Shown here: positions 33,136-45,206 of the stretch, in pieces
Position numbering within the stretch: the first letter of the stretch is position 1
Layout: each line of letters starts with the position of its first letter
NCBI GenBank assembly: GCA_037903475.1
Contig: JBAJFG010000355.1
Coordinates: 1 to 64,000 of the forward strand
Reading direction: 5' to 3'
DNA: 64,000 nucleotides
Source: Ancylostoma caninum
Lineage: Eukaryota; Nematoda; Chromadorea; Rhabditida; Ancylostomatidae
The notes under the pieces: generated by a model
What the model was told of the DNA's origin: nothing
Database searches by the model: none
What the model saw: only the letters and a program-made list of their open reading frames with translations
Program-made: the position numbers and the translations under genes

Positions 33136-33898
33136 CACCTAATTTCTTCCAGGTTTAAATTCCCTGCCGTAATCAGAAACCTATGACAGAAACCAGGCAC
33201 TTCTACTCTATGAATCTGAGATGCTTGCAGCTATTAAGAATAATGAGAATTTAAAGATGCAGAGACAGTGCAGTATCATTTTTCTCCATTTTAGTTAATT
33301 TTAATGTAGCGTTGTGAGCAACACGTTTCGAAATGCCCGCGTTGCCTACTGATCCCACTTCTTTGGGGTCAGACCCAAAAAAATTTCCGTTTCTGAGATT
33401 TTGAACGTACTGGATACTCAGCAGTTGTCGCAACAATTCTACGAAAGTTGTACAGTCGTAGACATCAGCACTCTCAAAGTATAAAGGGATTACATGTGTG
33501 CTAGCGTTCAGATAGTATGAGCTGTATTATGAAATGAATTGATGTTTTCGTTTAGAATCACTCCCTTTTTCTGCGATGGCACTTGCTTCCATTCTCTACT
33601 CCTTACACTTCAAACTCGGGCAACTCGGCCATTCTCTACAAACGGTCTAAACTGTTGGCAATGAAAACCGTTTTTTTTTTTTGAAGGATCTGACTAAACT
33701 AAATCCGTGATAACAAATAGATAATTTCTGTGAGCGCTGCCTTTGACTCTGATAAAACCCAAGACTCCAGCTAGAGAAGCATTGATGAACAACTTCCCAA
33801 GTATTTTCTTTGCCGTCCGTAGCAGTTTCGCCGTATTATCTTCTCCTCTTATCAACTGCCTCTTATTAGCTGCACGCTCAAGGATTCCAAATATTGTA
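33126..33898. other. No gene supported
   Basis: A minus-strand frame at 33251-33436 (…NLRNGNFFGSDPKEVG…) has a cag-type upstream signal but no recognised family. I do not call it an exon. Confidence 0.25.
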
Positions 33899-35165
33899 CG
33901 GGGTGACACAAGATTATGGAAAGGAGGTTCATTTAGTTTTCTCTCGTGAGGTGATCCGTTTGGAATGACTTTGACTACACATTCCTACAGTCGTTGGTCT
34001 ATTTTATAGATGCGATCTAGAGAAGACCTGAGATCGGCAATCGCCCGCATGGCAGAAAGCGGGAAAGGAGTAGTGGAGATCTCGCGGCTGTTGAATATCC
34101 CACATTCGACCGTTTCGAAAGCTCTGAAGCGCTTCCAAGAGACAGGAGCCAACGAAGATCGCCCGGGAAGAGGTCGACCGAGGACCACCAACAACACAGG
34201 TAACCAGAAAAAAGTTCTCAGTCGGATCGAAAGAAACCCTCGAACTAAGGAGAATTCCACGCGGAAAATTGCAAAGGCGATTGGGATTTCGAGGGAATCT
34301 GTGAGGAGGATTCTCAGAGGGGCTGGACTGAAGGCTTATAAGGAAGTGAAGGCTCACCTGATTACTGAGCAAGCGAAAGCTAAGCGGTTGGAGCGGTGTA
34401 AGAGGTTGAGGAAACGTCTTGCAGCTGGACGGCGACGAATGATCCTGTTTTCGGACGAAAAATGGTTCGATGTCGAACAAGCTCACAATCGTCAGAATGA
34501 CCGGGTGCGGTCCAAGGTAAAGCCACCACTAGAGGAGAGGATGATAAGTAGGAGACAAAAACCGAAGCATGTGGTCTGGGGGGAATAACACACACCGGCA
34601 AGACTCCACTCATCTTCGTACCCGAAGGAGTCAAGGTCCAAGGATCCCAGTCTCGCGCGATCCTAGAAGACAAGGTTTTGCCTTGGGCTCGACGGCACTT
34701 TGGAGAGGAGGTGTGGACTTTCCAAAAGGATGGCGCCCCATCTCATAAATCTGAAGAAACGCTGGAATGGATCGCGAGAAACTTTCCGGACTTCATCTCG
34801 GTGGACATAAGTCCTCAACGACCTGGCCACTGGTCAGCAAATTCACCCGATTTGAACCCGTTGATCTACTCCATCTGGGGAATGCTGAAGTCAATGGCCT
34901 GTGCGAAGCCCCACTCGACAGTGGAGGAGCTGAAAAGGGATTTGACGAAAGCCTGGAATGAACTTCCCATGGACATCATCGCCAAAGCAGTGGACGACTT
35001 CCCAAAGCGATTAAAGAAGTGCATCAAAGCGGGTGGTGGTCATTTCGAGCAAGAATAATTGCTACGATGTATAGTCTCCTAATATGCACAAATAAAGTTG
35101 TTGATGTTTGATTGGCGCGTAGAAACCGACACGAAAAATCCGTTCCATAATTTTGTGTCACCCTG
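33899..35165 (+). mobile_element. maT/Tc1-mariner transposon, 1267 bp
   Basis: Inverted terminal repeats of about 25 bp: left CGGGGTGACACAAGATTATG, right (reverse complement) CAGGGTGACACAAAATTATG. TA target duplication at 33897-33898 and 35166-35167. One transposase frame fills the interior. Length and structure are those of a complete Tc1/mariner-superfamily element; the DD37D-type catalytic layout points to the maT group. Confidence 0.92.
34010..35058 (+). pseudogene. maT-like transposase with frameshift and lost catalytic Asp
   Basis: Starts MRSREDLRSAIARMAESGKG, followed by a helix-turn-helix (VVEISRLLNIPHSTVSKALK), a GRPR motif, a second helix-turn-helix, and the first catalytic Asp in LFSDEKWFD. 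One G is missing from a run at 34578-34583, shifting the frame. The rest (to 35058) has the second Asp in FQKDGAPSHKS and the NSPDLNP box. The third catalytic position, expected Asp after PL, is Ile (34864-34866). Between the second Asp and that position there are 44 residues, seven more than the 37 of DD37D. The extra seven match an in-frame 21-nt insertion at about 34807-34827. Three independent defects make the enzyme dead. Confidence 0.9.
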
Positions 35166-35167
35166 TA

Positions 35168-36953
35168 AATTGTCTAAAAACAGCTGATACTATGATGCAA
35201 AAAGCCCTCGAGGAGCCTCCACTACCTCACCACAGGGGCCGGTCAATTTTCATTGCTGAGCAGATGGCTCAGCCATCACTATGTTTTTGGGCATCATGTG
35301 AGCATCAACTAGTGATAATTTGTTTGAAAAAAAATTGTCAAAAAACACATGCAAATTAGCACTAAAAAAGCTGCGATTTCAGGCTTCTCGATTGCCCGCA
35401 TTCGTTTGTGGGAGTAGGCCTTAACTAATTACTATAATGTGATTCTCGTCAGCCCTTTCAAACATGAGGCTACAACTCATGTTTGAGGTAAAGCTAACAG
35501 GGGAACGATAATGGAGTGAGCTTTCTGGAATCCTCTTATATAGATCATGGTAGTGCAACAAAATTTTCTAGAGCGCAGGCGGCGGGGTTCAGCACGTGAT
35601 CGCATGCTTTCATCACCGGACTCAGTTATAAACAGTGCTCGCGAGGATGCGAAGGTGAGGGGGCTTCGGCCGATGTTTCGGTATAGTGCATAGACGTAGT
35701 GGAAGTCGGGTGCACTCAGGATTTCGCGGTGGGACCAGCGGCTAGGGGGTCTCGAGCCCTCCGGGCGAGACAGTGTTTACAACGATTTGACGTTGCATAG
35801 CAGCAATATACGGAGCAACGTGGCCCCTCTGCTGGAGCTTTGTCATTGACTCCACTCGATTTTGAAACTTTGACTTCAGCCACCTGGTCAATCTTGAAGC
35901 ACTGGACGATAACCGCCTAGAGAGGATATGTGCATGCTATGGGGGCCTTGGCGATAGGATTCACTCGGTTTCCTCACCTGGGATATGCTCTTTGCGCACC
36001 TCTCATTGAGGTCCCATGGGGATTATGCAGCCCGAGGATCTGTCTGTTTTTAAGAAGGGCAGTACAATCAAATGCACAGGATGAACGAACGAAGAACGCA
36101 TCATCAAGCTGTTGTGACATCTTCCATTTGTGCAAATTATCAAACTTTTTAAATAGTTCCTAACTTTCTTCCATTACTCTCGAGAATCACAAAGAGTGCA
36201 GGTCAGGGTAAAGCACGAGGTGTGATTTGGAGCTCCCAAATACGGGGACCCTTCTGGACCACTGTAATTAAGGGTTATGTTATAGCAGCGCTGTGACTGG
36301 CTGGAAGAATGCGCGATTGGTTGGTCGTTAATGGGGTGCAAAGCGGTCAACTTGCCGCTCCGCGACGTTTGCGGAAATCATCTAGGATGATGGACGAGTT
36401 CCACGTCTAGTTACAGCCTCCACTCAGTTACCAGTTTATTTGAAGCTAGTTTCATAATAACTAACCTTGACTGAAAGACTTCTCACAAGTTTCAACATGT
36501 ATATATTCTCTGCTATTTACCTGATTGTGAGGAAATAGCCATGCCGAAATAGAAACTGTCTATCTTCGGGTTCTACCCTCAGAAAAAAGCTGAATTTTCG
36601 TGGCCTAACGCCTTCACAGTAAGGGGGGGGGGGGGACAAAGGAGTGAGCACATTTCCGAATAGTTAGTATTCTGGATAACTAGAATATAAAAATTCCTCA
36701 GTAGCAACCGTTAAGAATAACTCGATTTTGCACGTTTTGCTTATTGTCGATATGCCCAGCAACTGAGTTTTTCGCATTTTTCAAGTAGTCGACGTCCCAA
36801 ATGACGAAAAGAATTGGACACTAGGGATTTCAAAAACAGGGTTGTTGTAAAAATGACCTCAAACCTATATGAATATAAACAAATGTTCAAAAAAATAAAC
36901 TGAGAGATTACTCATACATATGTCTACATACATACACACAGTAGCGAGCAAAA
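35168..36953. other. No gene recognised; GC-richer repeat-like blocks
   Basis: Blocks at 35,575-35,850 and 36,190-36,430 are GC-richer and repeat-like (for example gcgctgtgactggctggaag...). I see no second copy in the window. A run of twelve G lies at 36624-36635. Confidence 0.3.
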
Positions 36954-37183
36954 AGATTGCAACTTTTGGTTTTTCGTCTATAACTTCTTCCAAAGCAGAG
37001 CGTGGGCGTTCAAATTTTTAGGGGAGTTGTAGATACTCATGGGAGATAGAAGCAGGGAATAACCCCTTTACACCATTGACTTCACGTTTTTTAAGAAAAA
37101 TTTTCTCTTACAGAGGCCTCAATCTTTAATTTGGCACCATTCGCATTGTCCCATAAAATGAAGTTAGTCGTTAGGATCTGACC
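36954..37183 (+). repeat. Direct diverged copy of the unit inside the giant inverted repeat
   Basis: From agcaaaaagattgcaactt to ttaggatctgaccac it matches 37417-37722 in the same orientation at roughly 90 percent, but lacks the 64-bp internal duplication. It lies just outside the left arm. Confidence 0.8.
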
Positions 37184-37189
37184 ACACTG

Positions 37190-38052
37190 AATGAACACTT
37201 CCTAATTGCTCATTACAATGCAAGTACTGTGTACCACCAAGAATGGTGAAATCATGGGCGTGGTTTACGCCCAGGCGAGAGCAGAGGGGGGCTACGTATT
37301 TGTGGGTGTAGGCCTTTCTGGTCCTGCACCGTGATTAACTATCTAGGACACGCGCGCCCGCGTTACGTGTGGCAACGCCGCGATGGGCTGGCCACGCTGC
37401 AAGATAACATACTGTACCGAGCAAAGATTGTAATTTTTGGTTTTTCGTCTATAACTTCTTCCAAAGCAGAGCGTAGGCGTTCAAATTTTTATGGGAGTTG
37501 TAGATACTCATGGGAGATAGAAACAGGGAATAACCCCTCTACAACATTGACTTCACGTTTTTTAAGAAAACTCATGGGAGATAGAAACAGGGAATAACCC
37601 CTCTACAACATTGACTTCACGTTTTTTAAGAAAAAATTTCTCTTATAGAGGCCTCAATCTTTAATTTGGCACCATTCGCATTGTCTCATAAAATGAAGTC
37701 TATCGTCAGGATCTGACCACGAATTGGTTCCTTGCAGCAGAGTCAATCCGTATGTGCTTGAAAATGTGCATGCGCTGACCACTGGTTGACTATGCACAAA
37801 GACTATGTGAGATTAGTTCAGCAATGATCCTCTATGGGTGTTTCTGTCACCCTGACTCCATTTACCGGCCCTATTTAAAAGGGAGGGATGTCCCTGATGG
37901 TTCCATAAGTCTGGCTACAAGTGCTCGGTTTCGATGCAGCTTATTGCTCCCTCGCTGTTCCGAAATATTCGGGCCTGTTGTCGTGCAGCTAATCGTGCAC
38001 ATCACGAAAAATAAGTTTTGGAATTTTTTCTGTCACGGAGAGTAAGATATCT
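37190..38052 (+). repeat. Giant inverted repeat, left arm (863 bp)
   Basis: Near-identical reverse complement of 38455-39317. I found one mismatch (37707 C against 38800 A), although I did not compare every base. It includes a 64-bp tandem duplication (37507-37570, 37571-37634) that is also present in the other arm. Short identical frames in both arms are not evidence of genes. Confidence 0.92.
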
Positions 38053-38454
38053 CAAAGATCCCATGAGTGATGAAGATTCGCCAGGGTCCCTACAATATTG
38101 CCGCTTGCATGACGATTCATGCCGGTTGGAATTTGATGAGGTAGATCTCGCTAAAATGAAATGAACTCTACGAAACATCACCGAAGCGGGATACTGTGAC
38201 CTGGCACTACAAAAACTGGCTAATTCAGTTTGAATTGGATGAAACAAACTATCTGAAACATTTTCAAATCAAAAGGCTCTAGACGAAGTGGGAAAACTCG
38301 TAGATGGAGCAAGAGGCAATTCATGCTCCTGCTAGTGACCAGCACTCTTCACTTCGAGTAGTCCTGTTTCGATAAATCTAAGGCAGCATGAATCGTCACG
38401 CAAGCGGCAATATTGCAGGGATCCTGTAGAATTTTTATCATTCAGGGGTCTTTC
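38053..38454. repeat. Spacer of the inverted repeat, itself partly inverted
   Basis: About 70 bp next to each arm remain recognisably inverted but diverged: caatattgccgcttgcatga at the left and the reverse complement caatattgccgcttgcgtga at the right. The central part is unrelated. Confidence 0.75.
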
Positions 38455-39317
38455 AGATATCTTACTCTCCGTGACAGAAAAAATTCCAAAACTTATTTTT
38501 CGTGATGTGCACGATTAGCTGCACGACAACAGGCCCGAATATTTCGGAACAGCGAGGGAGCAATAAGCTGCATCGAAACCGAGCACTTGTAGCCAGACTT
38601 ATGGAACCATCAGGGACATCCCTCCCTTTTAAATAGGGCCGGTAAATGGAGTCAGGGTGACAGAAACACCCATAGAGGATCATTGCTGAACTAATCTCAC
38701 ATAGTCTTTGTGCATAGTCAACCAGTGGTCAGCGCATGCACATTTTCAAGCACATACGGATTGACTCTGCTGCAAGGAACCAATTCGTGGTCAGATCCTA
38801 ACGATAGACTTCATTTTATGAGACAATGCGAATGGTGCCAAATTAAAGATTGAGGCCTCTATAAGAGAAATTTTTTCTTAAAAAACGTGAAGTCAATGTT
38901 GTAGAGGGGTTATTCCCTGTTTCTATCTCCCATGAGTTTTCTTAAAAAACGTGAAGTCAATGTTGTAGAGGGGTTATTCCCTGTTTCTATCTCCCATGAG
39001 TATCTACAACTCCCATAAAAATTTGAACGCCTACGCTCTGCTTTGGAAGAAGTTATAGACGAAAAACCAAAAATTACAATCTTTGCTCGGTACAGTATGT
39101 TATCTTGCAGCGTGGCCAGCCCATCGCGGCGTTGCCACACGTAACGCGGGCGCGCGTGTCCTAGATAGTTAATCACGGTGCAGGACCAGAAAGGCCTACA
39201 CCCACAAATACGTAGCCCCCCTCTGCTCTCGCCTGGGCGTAAACCACGCCCATGATTTCACCATTCTTGGTGGTACACAGTACTTGCATTGTAATGAGCA
39301 ATTAGGAAGTGTTCATT
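38455..39317 (-). repeat. Giant inverted repeat, right arm (863 bp)
   Basis: Partner of 37190-38052 around an axis where paired coordinates sum to 76507. The outer edge is sharp: pairing stops at 37189/39318. No target duplication is obvious outside the arms. Confidence 0.92.
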
Positions 39318-40254
39318 GCATTTTCTCAGCCTTCCTGAATCTGTAATACAAATTCCAGACATCATAAACAAACCTGTTAGTTTTGAGGAAACGTGTCCAA
39401 CAGGTTTGGGCATGTTGAACATACAAAACACAACACAAAAAAGGAGGGATCAGATTGCTAGAAAACTGAAGTTGTTTGAATAATATAGGACATGTTCTCA
39501 CATGTTTGCACGCAAACTTTGGTGTTTTCACTCTCTGCTCCATCCTCGCTCTAGACGCTTTATGCGCATCTCTCTACTACTGAATACTGTAGTCCACCAC
39601 GGGGTAGCTGCGATAAGGGTGCGATACACGCACCGTCTCCGCACCTGCCACGTGGTGGAAGTTGTAGTAATTTCTTGCAATGGAGCGCGAAATCGTGTAG
39701 GAGCGCGAGCGAAATAGCTCCACAGGGGTTTCAGCTGAACTTCGGTGGAATTCTTGCAATATTGAACCGGTTTAACGTGCGCGACTTGCACAGATGGAGT
39801 GAAATCTAGGATATTTACCGTGATTTTTCTCCTGTTGCAAGCAATTACATACTACTTTTACTTATAACTGCGTCCATAACTTATTACTATTATTCTGTGT
39901 TCCTGTGTCGGTTAACTGTGATGGGGAATTTTTGAAGTAACGGCAGAGATCGTAGAGGTGTGGAACATCTCATCCACAGCTCGAATAATGTGTTAAGGCG
40001 TGGACGCCGCTCCCACCACGATGCTTCCTCAGTAGAAGCCGTCGGCCATTCTGCCGAAGTCAGTGCGTAGGTGAGATAGCATAGGGGTCGCGGAACGAGG
40101 ATCAATCATAAAGAAAAAACACTACCTATCCCCCCCCCACCCCTCCTTTGCTTTATCGCTTTGCTCCTCTAAACACATAGGGGTGGTTTGAAGTATCGCA
40201 CCTGTGCTTTACCATCGTGCAGGTGCACTGATGATGGACAGATGTGTCGAGTTC
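39318..40254. other. No gene recognised
   Basis: Short frames on both strands without domains. A C-rich run lies at 40130-40145. Confidence 0.3.
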
Positions 40255-40261
40255 AGAAAAA

Positions 40262-40560
40262 CATCATGATAGGTGTACACCGATCGAGAAAGGGTCCGCC
40301 ATCGCCCATCAGTGGGAAAACGGAAGGATACGGGTCCATCGATGGTGATTGGGTCTGCAGGGGCCCATTAGTGGGGAAATGCCAAGGAACGGGTCTACGG
40401 ATAGGGAGAAAGCGCCAGGATACGGGCCCACCGATGGATCGGGTCCGCATGGGACCCATTAGTGGGGAAAACGACAGGATACGGATCAACGGATGGAGAT
40501 CGGGTCCGCCGTGGCCCAATAGTGGGGAAATCGCCAAGATGCGCGTGTGCCGGTGGAGAC
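40262..40560 (+). repeat. Short array of the 60-bp satellite family
   Basis: About five diverged copies carrying the motif atacgggtccaccgatgg ... gggtccgccgtggcccaata ... gtggggaaa, in plus orientation. Same family as the array at 18.5 kb. Confidence 0.8.
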
Positions 40561-40965
40561 ACGCTACGCGCTCATTCGTATCTCAGTCGACCACCTTTTC
40601 TTCCTCCTTCCGTATTGAAGCAGAAGTTCATTAGATGGACTATCTCAGTAACGTGAAGCTTAAATTATTTCAGGTGATTATTCGCACGGCATTGGCTACA
40701 CTGTCGTGTTCACAAGTGTTAAAGCCATGTGAAAGGTACTGCTGTGCAGAGTAGAGAGTGGCTGTTCATAACAGGTCTATAGGCATGTAAAAAATGTGAC
40801 AAAAAAGAGTAAGTAGTATCACTGCATCAGAAGCTTTACAACTAGCTTTATATGTAGCTGTGTGATTGAGAATTTGCAAGCAAGGCTATGATGGCTTGGT
40901 CGATCGATTGTCAACCTCTTAGACGAGCAGTTTGACGATGCCCTACGTGACGATGTGGGTGTATC

Positions 40966-42446
40966 CAGGCCCCAGCACGAGCCTGTCGTAGGGTCGGAGC
41001 GAAAATGAAGCCAGCTTTGAAAAATACAGATTTTACGAAGCCCCCTCTGAAAATAGTGTTCTTGGGTTTCAGGAAGACAACGACGGTGGCACGCAAAATA
41101 ATGATGAAAATCGTGATCATCGACTAAAACTATCCTTCCACGCAGAATTTGAGAGGATTCCGTGAGATTGCTACAGTGTGCCTTCCTAATACGTAAAAAA
41201 CGGAACTACGGTGCAAAGCAGATACGATATTTGTGTTCAGCACCTCAAATAACCCCCTTAGGGTAAGTTTAGGCGAAAAAAATTCTCGAAGTTTTGCTGC
41301 AGAACTAGCGGAATAGTGCCAGAAAACGCGAGCATTGCGCGATCACCTTTAAAAAGGCAAATGGACACATACACATTATTAGAGAGGATAAAATACAATC
41401 TTAGGCAAGGAAATCCAATTAGCAGCAGAAAAGAGGAAATGTGCGCTTTTCTGAGCAGAAAAGCGGACATTTCCTCTTTACGTTTCGCTTGATCTCACTA
41501 CATCTTTATAAAAGCGTGATTAGGATAGGAAATTAGTGTGATTTTGAAGATCTGGTCATCAAATGACAGGAACAGAGGGAAATAACGAATAGAAGCAACA
41601 ACGATATCATGAGGAATTTTCGAAAAATTCAAATAGCTGCGGATTCCCACGCAGCGAGTCGATTAGGTCGGCGTTCTGCTTTGGAGCGCGGCTAAACGGC
41701 TTGCGATAGTATCTTGGAGCAAACGTGAAGGGACAAATATTCAGAAGATAGGAGATGATAAGTGATAAAATGTGGGGCATTCCTACTAGTATAGGGCGCA
41801 CGGAAAGAGGTTGGAAACTTATGTGTTTGAATAGGGAAATTATGCTCCCGACAGGCTCAGCTTCTATGCCAGCCTGTCGAAAATAGGCTGGCCCCTTTAC
41901 CGAGCATACAATTCCTTGATTCACATAAGTTTTGTGATCTGAAATCATACATTCATTGCGAGTACCGCCACGCTTCTTCACCCCAACTCTGGTGTCTATT
42001 GGTTAAGTCTCAACTCAACGGGAGAGCCCTGCAACTACTCAGAGCATACACTTTTTTTAGTTTACATGAGTTTGAATTGTCTTTTTCAAAAACTTCTAGT
42101 GTTTCCCTAGTTCTTATCTCACCGAAGATTCCAACTCAATCCGTGCAGATTCCGCAGCGCAGGAGTCGTTTGAGTCCTCCGGATTATGGGAACCTGTACA
42201 TGATCTGCTCCAATCGAACTTCTCAACCTGGATCGCAGCTATTGCTCTGCTCAAGCTACGAGCAGTTCTTTTGCTAGCCTTTTTCGTCTTTCATCGCCTT
42301 TATCAACGCATTCCTTTTCTTTGGAGCTACGAACACCCCAAAGTTTTTTTCTGGGGCCTTTCCGCGGACCCCGTACGGAGCTCCCTTTGCTTTTCGACCC
42401 CTTTACGAAGCCCAGCTTGCCCACCGACTAGCCGTGCTGGGGCCTG
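40966..42446. mobile_element. hAT-family non-autonomous element B (Pack-type)
   Basis: A 1481-bp element with CAGGCCCCAGC at the left end, its inverted form GCTGGGGCCTG at the right end, and a perfect 8-bp duplication ggtgtatc at 40958-40965 and 42447-42454. It shares the terminal 95 bp (left) and about 640 bp (right, from 41808) with element A, while the interior 41061-41807 is different. No transposase. Same orientation as element A. Confidence 0.85.
41607..41981 (-). CDS. hAT leader frame fused to an unidentified captured segment
   Basis: A continuous 124-codon frame. The first part contains the leader shared with element A (SDHKTYVNQGIVCSVKGPAY). The last part (FAPRYYRKPFSRAPKQNADL then IDSLRGNPQLFEFFENSS and stop) is specific to element B and looks like the C-terminal end of a host protein that I cannot name. 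No intron is needed here, unlike in element A. Expression is unknown. Confidence 0.4.
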   Translation of the reverse strand: MKKRGGTRNECMISDHKTYVNQGIVCSVKGPAYFRQAGIEAEPVGSIISLFKHISFQPLSVRPILVGMPHILSLIISYLLNICPFTFAPRYYRKPFSRAPKQNADLIDSLRGNPQLFEFFENSS

Positions 42447-42454
42447 GGTGTATC

Positions 42455-43073
42455 TAGAAGACTTAGAATGCCATCCAAAGCTTGGAATGATACGAAACAC
42501 TATATTTACTACGGCTTTCTACCAGCGTGAGACAATCGTTTCCTTCTCCAGAATAAAATCATCTAAAAATGAGGCAGTACAGATATTCAGGTAGTTGTTA
42601 GCTAGAATGTAGCCTTATTCACAAGCGTCCTGCGTGCTAAATAGAGGCTGTGCGACATTTCATTTCTAGCCGCTTGACAGAGGTCGGAAGATTAAAAGAG
42701 GCTGATGGGAGCCATCGAGATGGAGAGAGAGTTAATACCTGAAGTGACTTTATTCCAACCGCGACTACTATAGACTTTCCTAGTAGAAGGTGACAATTCA
42801 AGTCAGATCTAGCTAGCAGTCTGGTGTTGCAAGTTGCTTAAACGATGCAAAATTTTAAAGATAAGCTTAAGCATATCCACAAGCGGTAAAGACGGCCCCC
42901 CTATAGGAGCAGTAAACAACTGTTGCGCCATTCTTGCTTTTTTTGTGTTGTGAAATACTGAAGTGAAATCCTCTTGTCTTGCTCGGTAAAAACATTAGCT
43001 TCACTTTTTTGAAGAGGCAAACAGTGAATGCCCTGCGAAGGGGCAGGGATAACTTTACAAATAATACCATGTA
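42455..43073. other. No gene recognised
   Basis: Unique-looking AT-rich DNA without supported exons. Confidence 0.3.
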
Positions 43074-43584
43074 CAGGGTGCGGCCTATGTTCCCGAACAA
43101 AAACTTTTCTTTACAACTCATGCGAAAACGATCCATATCGATTTTCATTATGATAACGTTAATTAAGATACTAAAAAACACATTACGACTGATGCCCAAT
43201 TTGATTAGTTTTAGATTAACTACAAGCCTACAAGCAGCTCGCCAAAATCGCGAAAAGGCCGTGATGTATTTGACGGCGATTTTTCCTGGGAAATGGATCA
43301 GCGGGAGTTCTGGAGGATAGAGGAATTCTGTAGGATTCAGATAGGACACGTTTAGCGGCTATCCCTTCTTTCCCTAAGAACCTGGGAACAGCTTCCTGCC
43401 CAAGGTCAGAAGTGGTTTTGTCTTCGTAACCTGACGCTCCTGTCTCGACAATTGTAGAGAAGTTAAGTGCAGGGAGTACCTGGGATGGGGGACCCGAATG
43501 TTAGGCCCAGTGGGCCTCGCGGTTTTTCCATCAAGCAGAAATACGAAATCAAAATTCTTGTCCGAGAACATAAGCCACACCCTG
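43074..43584. mobile_element. 511-bp MITE with CAGGGTG ends
   Basis: Inverted ends: left CAGGGTGCGGCCTATGTTCC, right (reverse complement) CAGGGTGTGGCTTATGTTCT, continuing a further 12 bp or so. TA precedes the left end; AA follows the right end, so one flank may be mutated. Frames inside have no transposase motif. Confidence 0.65.
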
Positions 43585-44349
43585 AACATCCAAGCTTCAA
43601 ACACTGTTGATGGATAAGGCTCCTCAAAGGGGCGAATATTGGAAATGCATATGCGTTTAACAGTCGTCCTCATTGCCTTTCTCCGAATAATTATAGCGAT
43701 CGGCCTTGCGGAATGAACCGATTACAAGTGAAGCATAAAAAATAGAACAAGGAGAAGAGCCACAGCCATCTACGAGCAAACGAATGCTGCTACTCTGATA
43801 AATTTGCAATGGAAATGCGATCAGAGCAATGGAATAAATCTAGTTCAAAACCTGCGGTAATCCCTCCCCATCTACTGTCTTCTTCACCTCAGTTGCTGAA
43901 GCTTCCTTCTCTATGGCAAAAATTGAGGAAGAGTGGCTATAGTCTGTTAGCCAGGGAGTGCCTACAGGGACTTTGCAACTGCAACCGCGGTGGCATCATC
44001 CGGCCGATCGGCTGGTTCCATTGGAGACAATAGCAAAACATCAAAATGGAAGAAATCACACCACATTTGTACATATTAAGACATACAGAACAAGGTGTGG
44101 AAAATAGATCGAACCAGCTGGTCGCCTGGCCGATACCACTGCTGTTGCACTTACAGACAAAGTCCCCCTATAAGCACTCCTGAGCATATATACAAACTAT
44201 GTATTATGCTGTTGCGAAATTAATTGCCGAAATGGACCCTTCAGTTCAAAGTGTTGTAACTCGGCTCAAAAATCACCTTTTTCATGGGTTTAGCAATCTT
44301 TCAATTTGTTAGATCCTCCCCGACAATAGTGAGGATTTCACTCCTCTAC

Positions 44350-44442
44350 GGCGTAAAATGAGATCACAAGAATTCGCAAACTTTTGAAAGGCGATTTCGG
44401 CATGCTCTAGATCAGCAATCTGCTGCTGTCGTAGAATTCTAT
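44350..44442 (-). CDS. Candidate exon, unidentified host gene
   Basis: Reads RILRQQQIADLEHAEIAFQK then FANSCDLILR after a gtgctccag acceptor, ending at a possible gtagag donor. It is amphipathic and predicted helical. No family recognised. It lies in the same orientation as the exons at 45.2-47.5 kb, but the phase to the nearest upstream exon (45207-45251) does not fit directly. Confidence 0.4.
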
Positions 44443-45206
44443 CTGGAGCACGGAGAAATGAAGTACAGTAGGAACATGGTCTGAAGAATAAGGGTATAGA
44501 GTGAGAACCTCGATGCTTCACTGCATCAATTTTTGCCGGGTGAGTTTTGCAATGTGTGGTTTAACGCTACCCTGGAGCAGGGGAAAACCAGCATTTGTTC
44601 ACCACTGCCGACCGCATCCATAGCAGATTTGCGGATCTCAACTCGAAATTACAATACTAGGGCTCTGTTTTCAACCTTTAATCAATCACACCCCTGCAGC
44701 ACCACCGAACTCATGACACAACCTCCCTGGAGAGAAGATCTGGCTTGGGAAATTTTAGAAGTGGGAAATCGTTTCCACCCATACCCATTCGCATTTATTG
44801 TTATCGTACAGAAAATGAGCTTCATGCAAGTAACTACATGGTCTAGAAATCAGTTGTTTTGGGACGGAAAAATTGAGTTAGAAAAATGTCACACCAGGTA
44901 AGACGCTGGTAATCAGTCAGATAGTGTGTTGTTCACGCCCGCACTTTTCTTACCCTGTTGATTGAAGTCAGATATATTGAAACTGTAGTGTAGCGAGTTT
45001 CCACCCCTGCTCTCATCATCCAGATGGTGAGATCCGGTTTAGGTTCCACGGCTGTCCTGATAGCTTGGTCGTCTAGCGACATCCCAAGACCACGACCATG
45101 GTGCATTGGGATTTAAAATCGTAAGAAGAGAACTTTGCGAACCCAAAGTTCACTGTCCATTTGGAAGGCGATTCCAAGCGAAAACAAGCGCACGATTACC
45201 GCATAC

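Noticed and set aside
37331..39176. Duplicate small genes (73 and 88 codons) found twice
   Set aside because: They are mirror images created by the inverted repeat, with no domain or splice support.
43374..43673. 99-codon minus-strand frame
   Set aside because: It largely covers a MITE end and its flank, with no recognisable domain.
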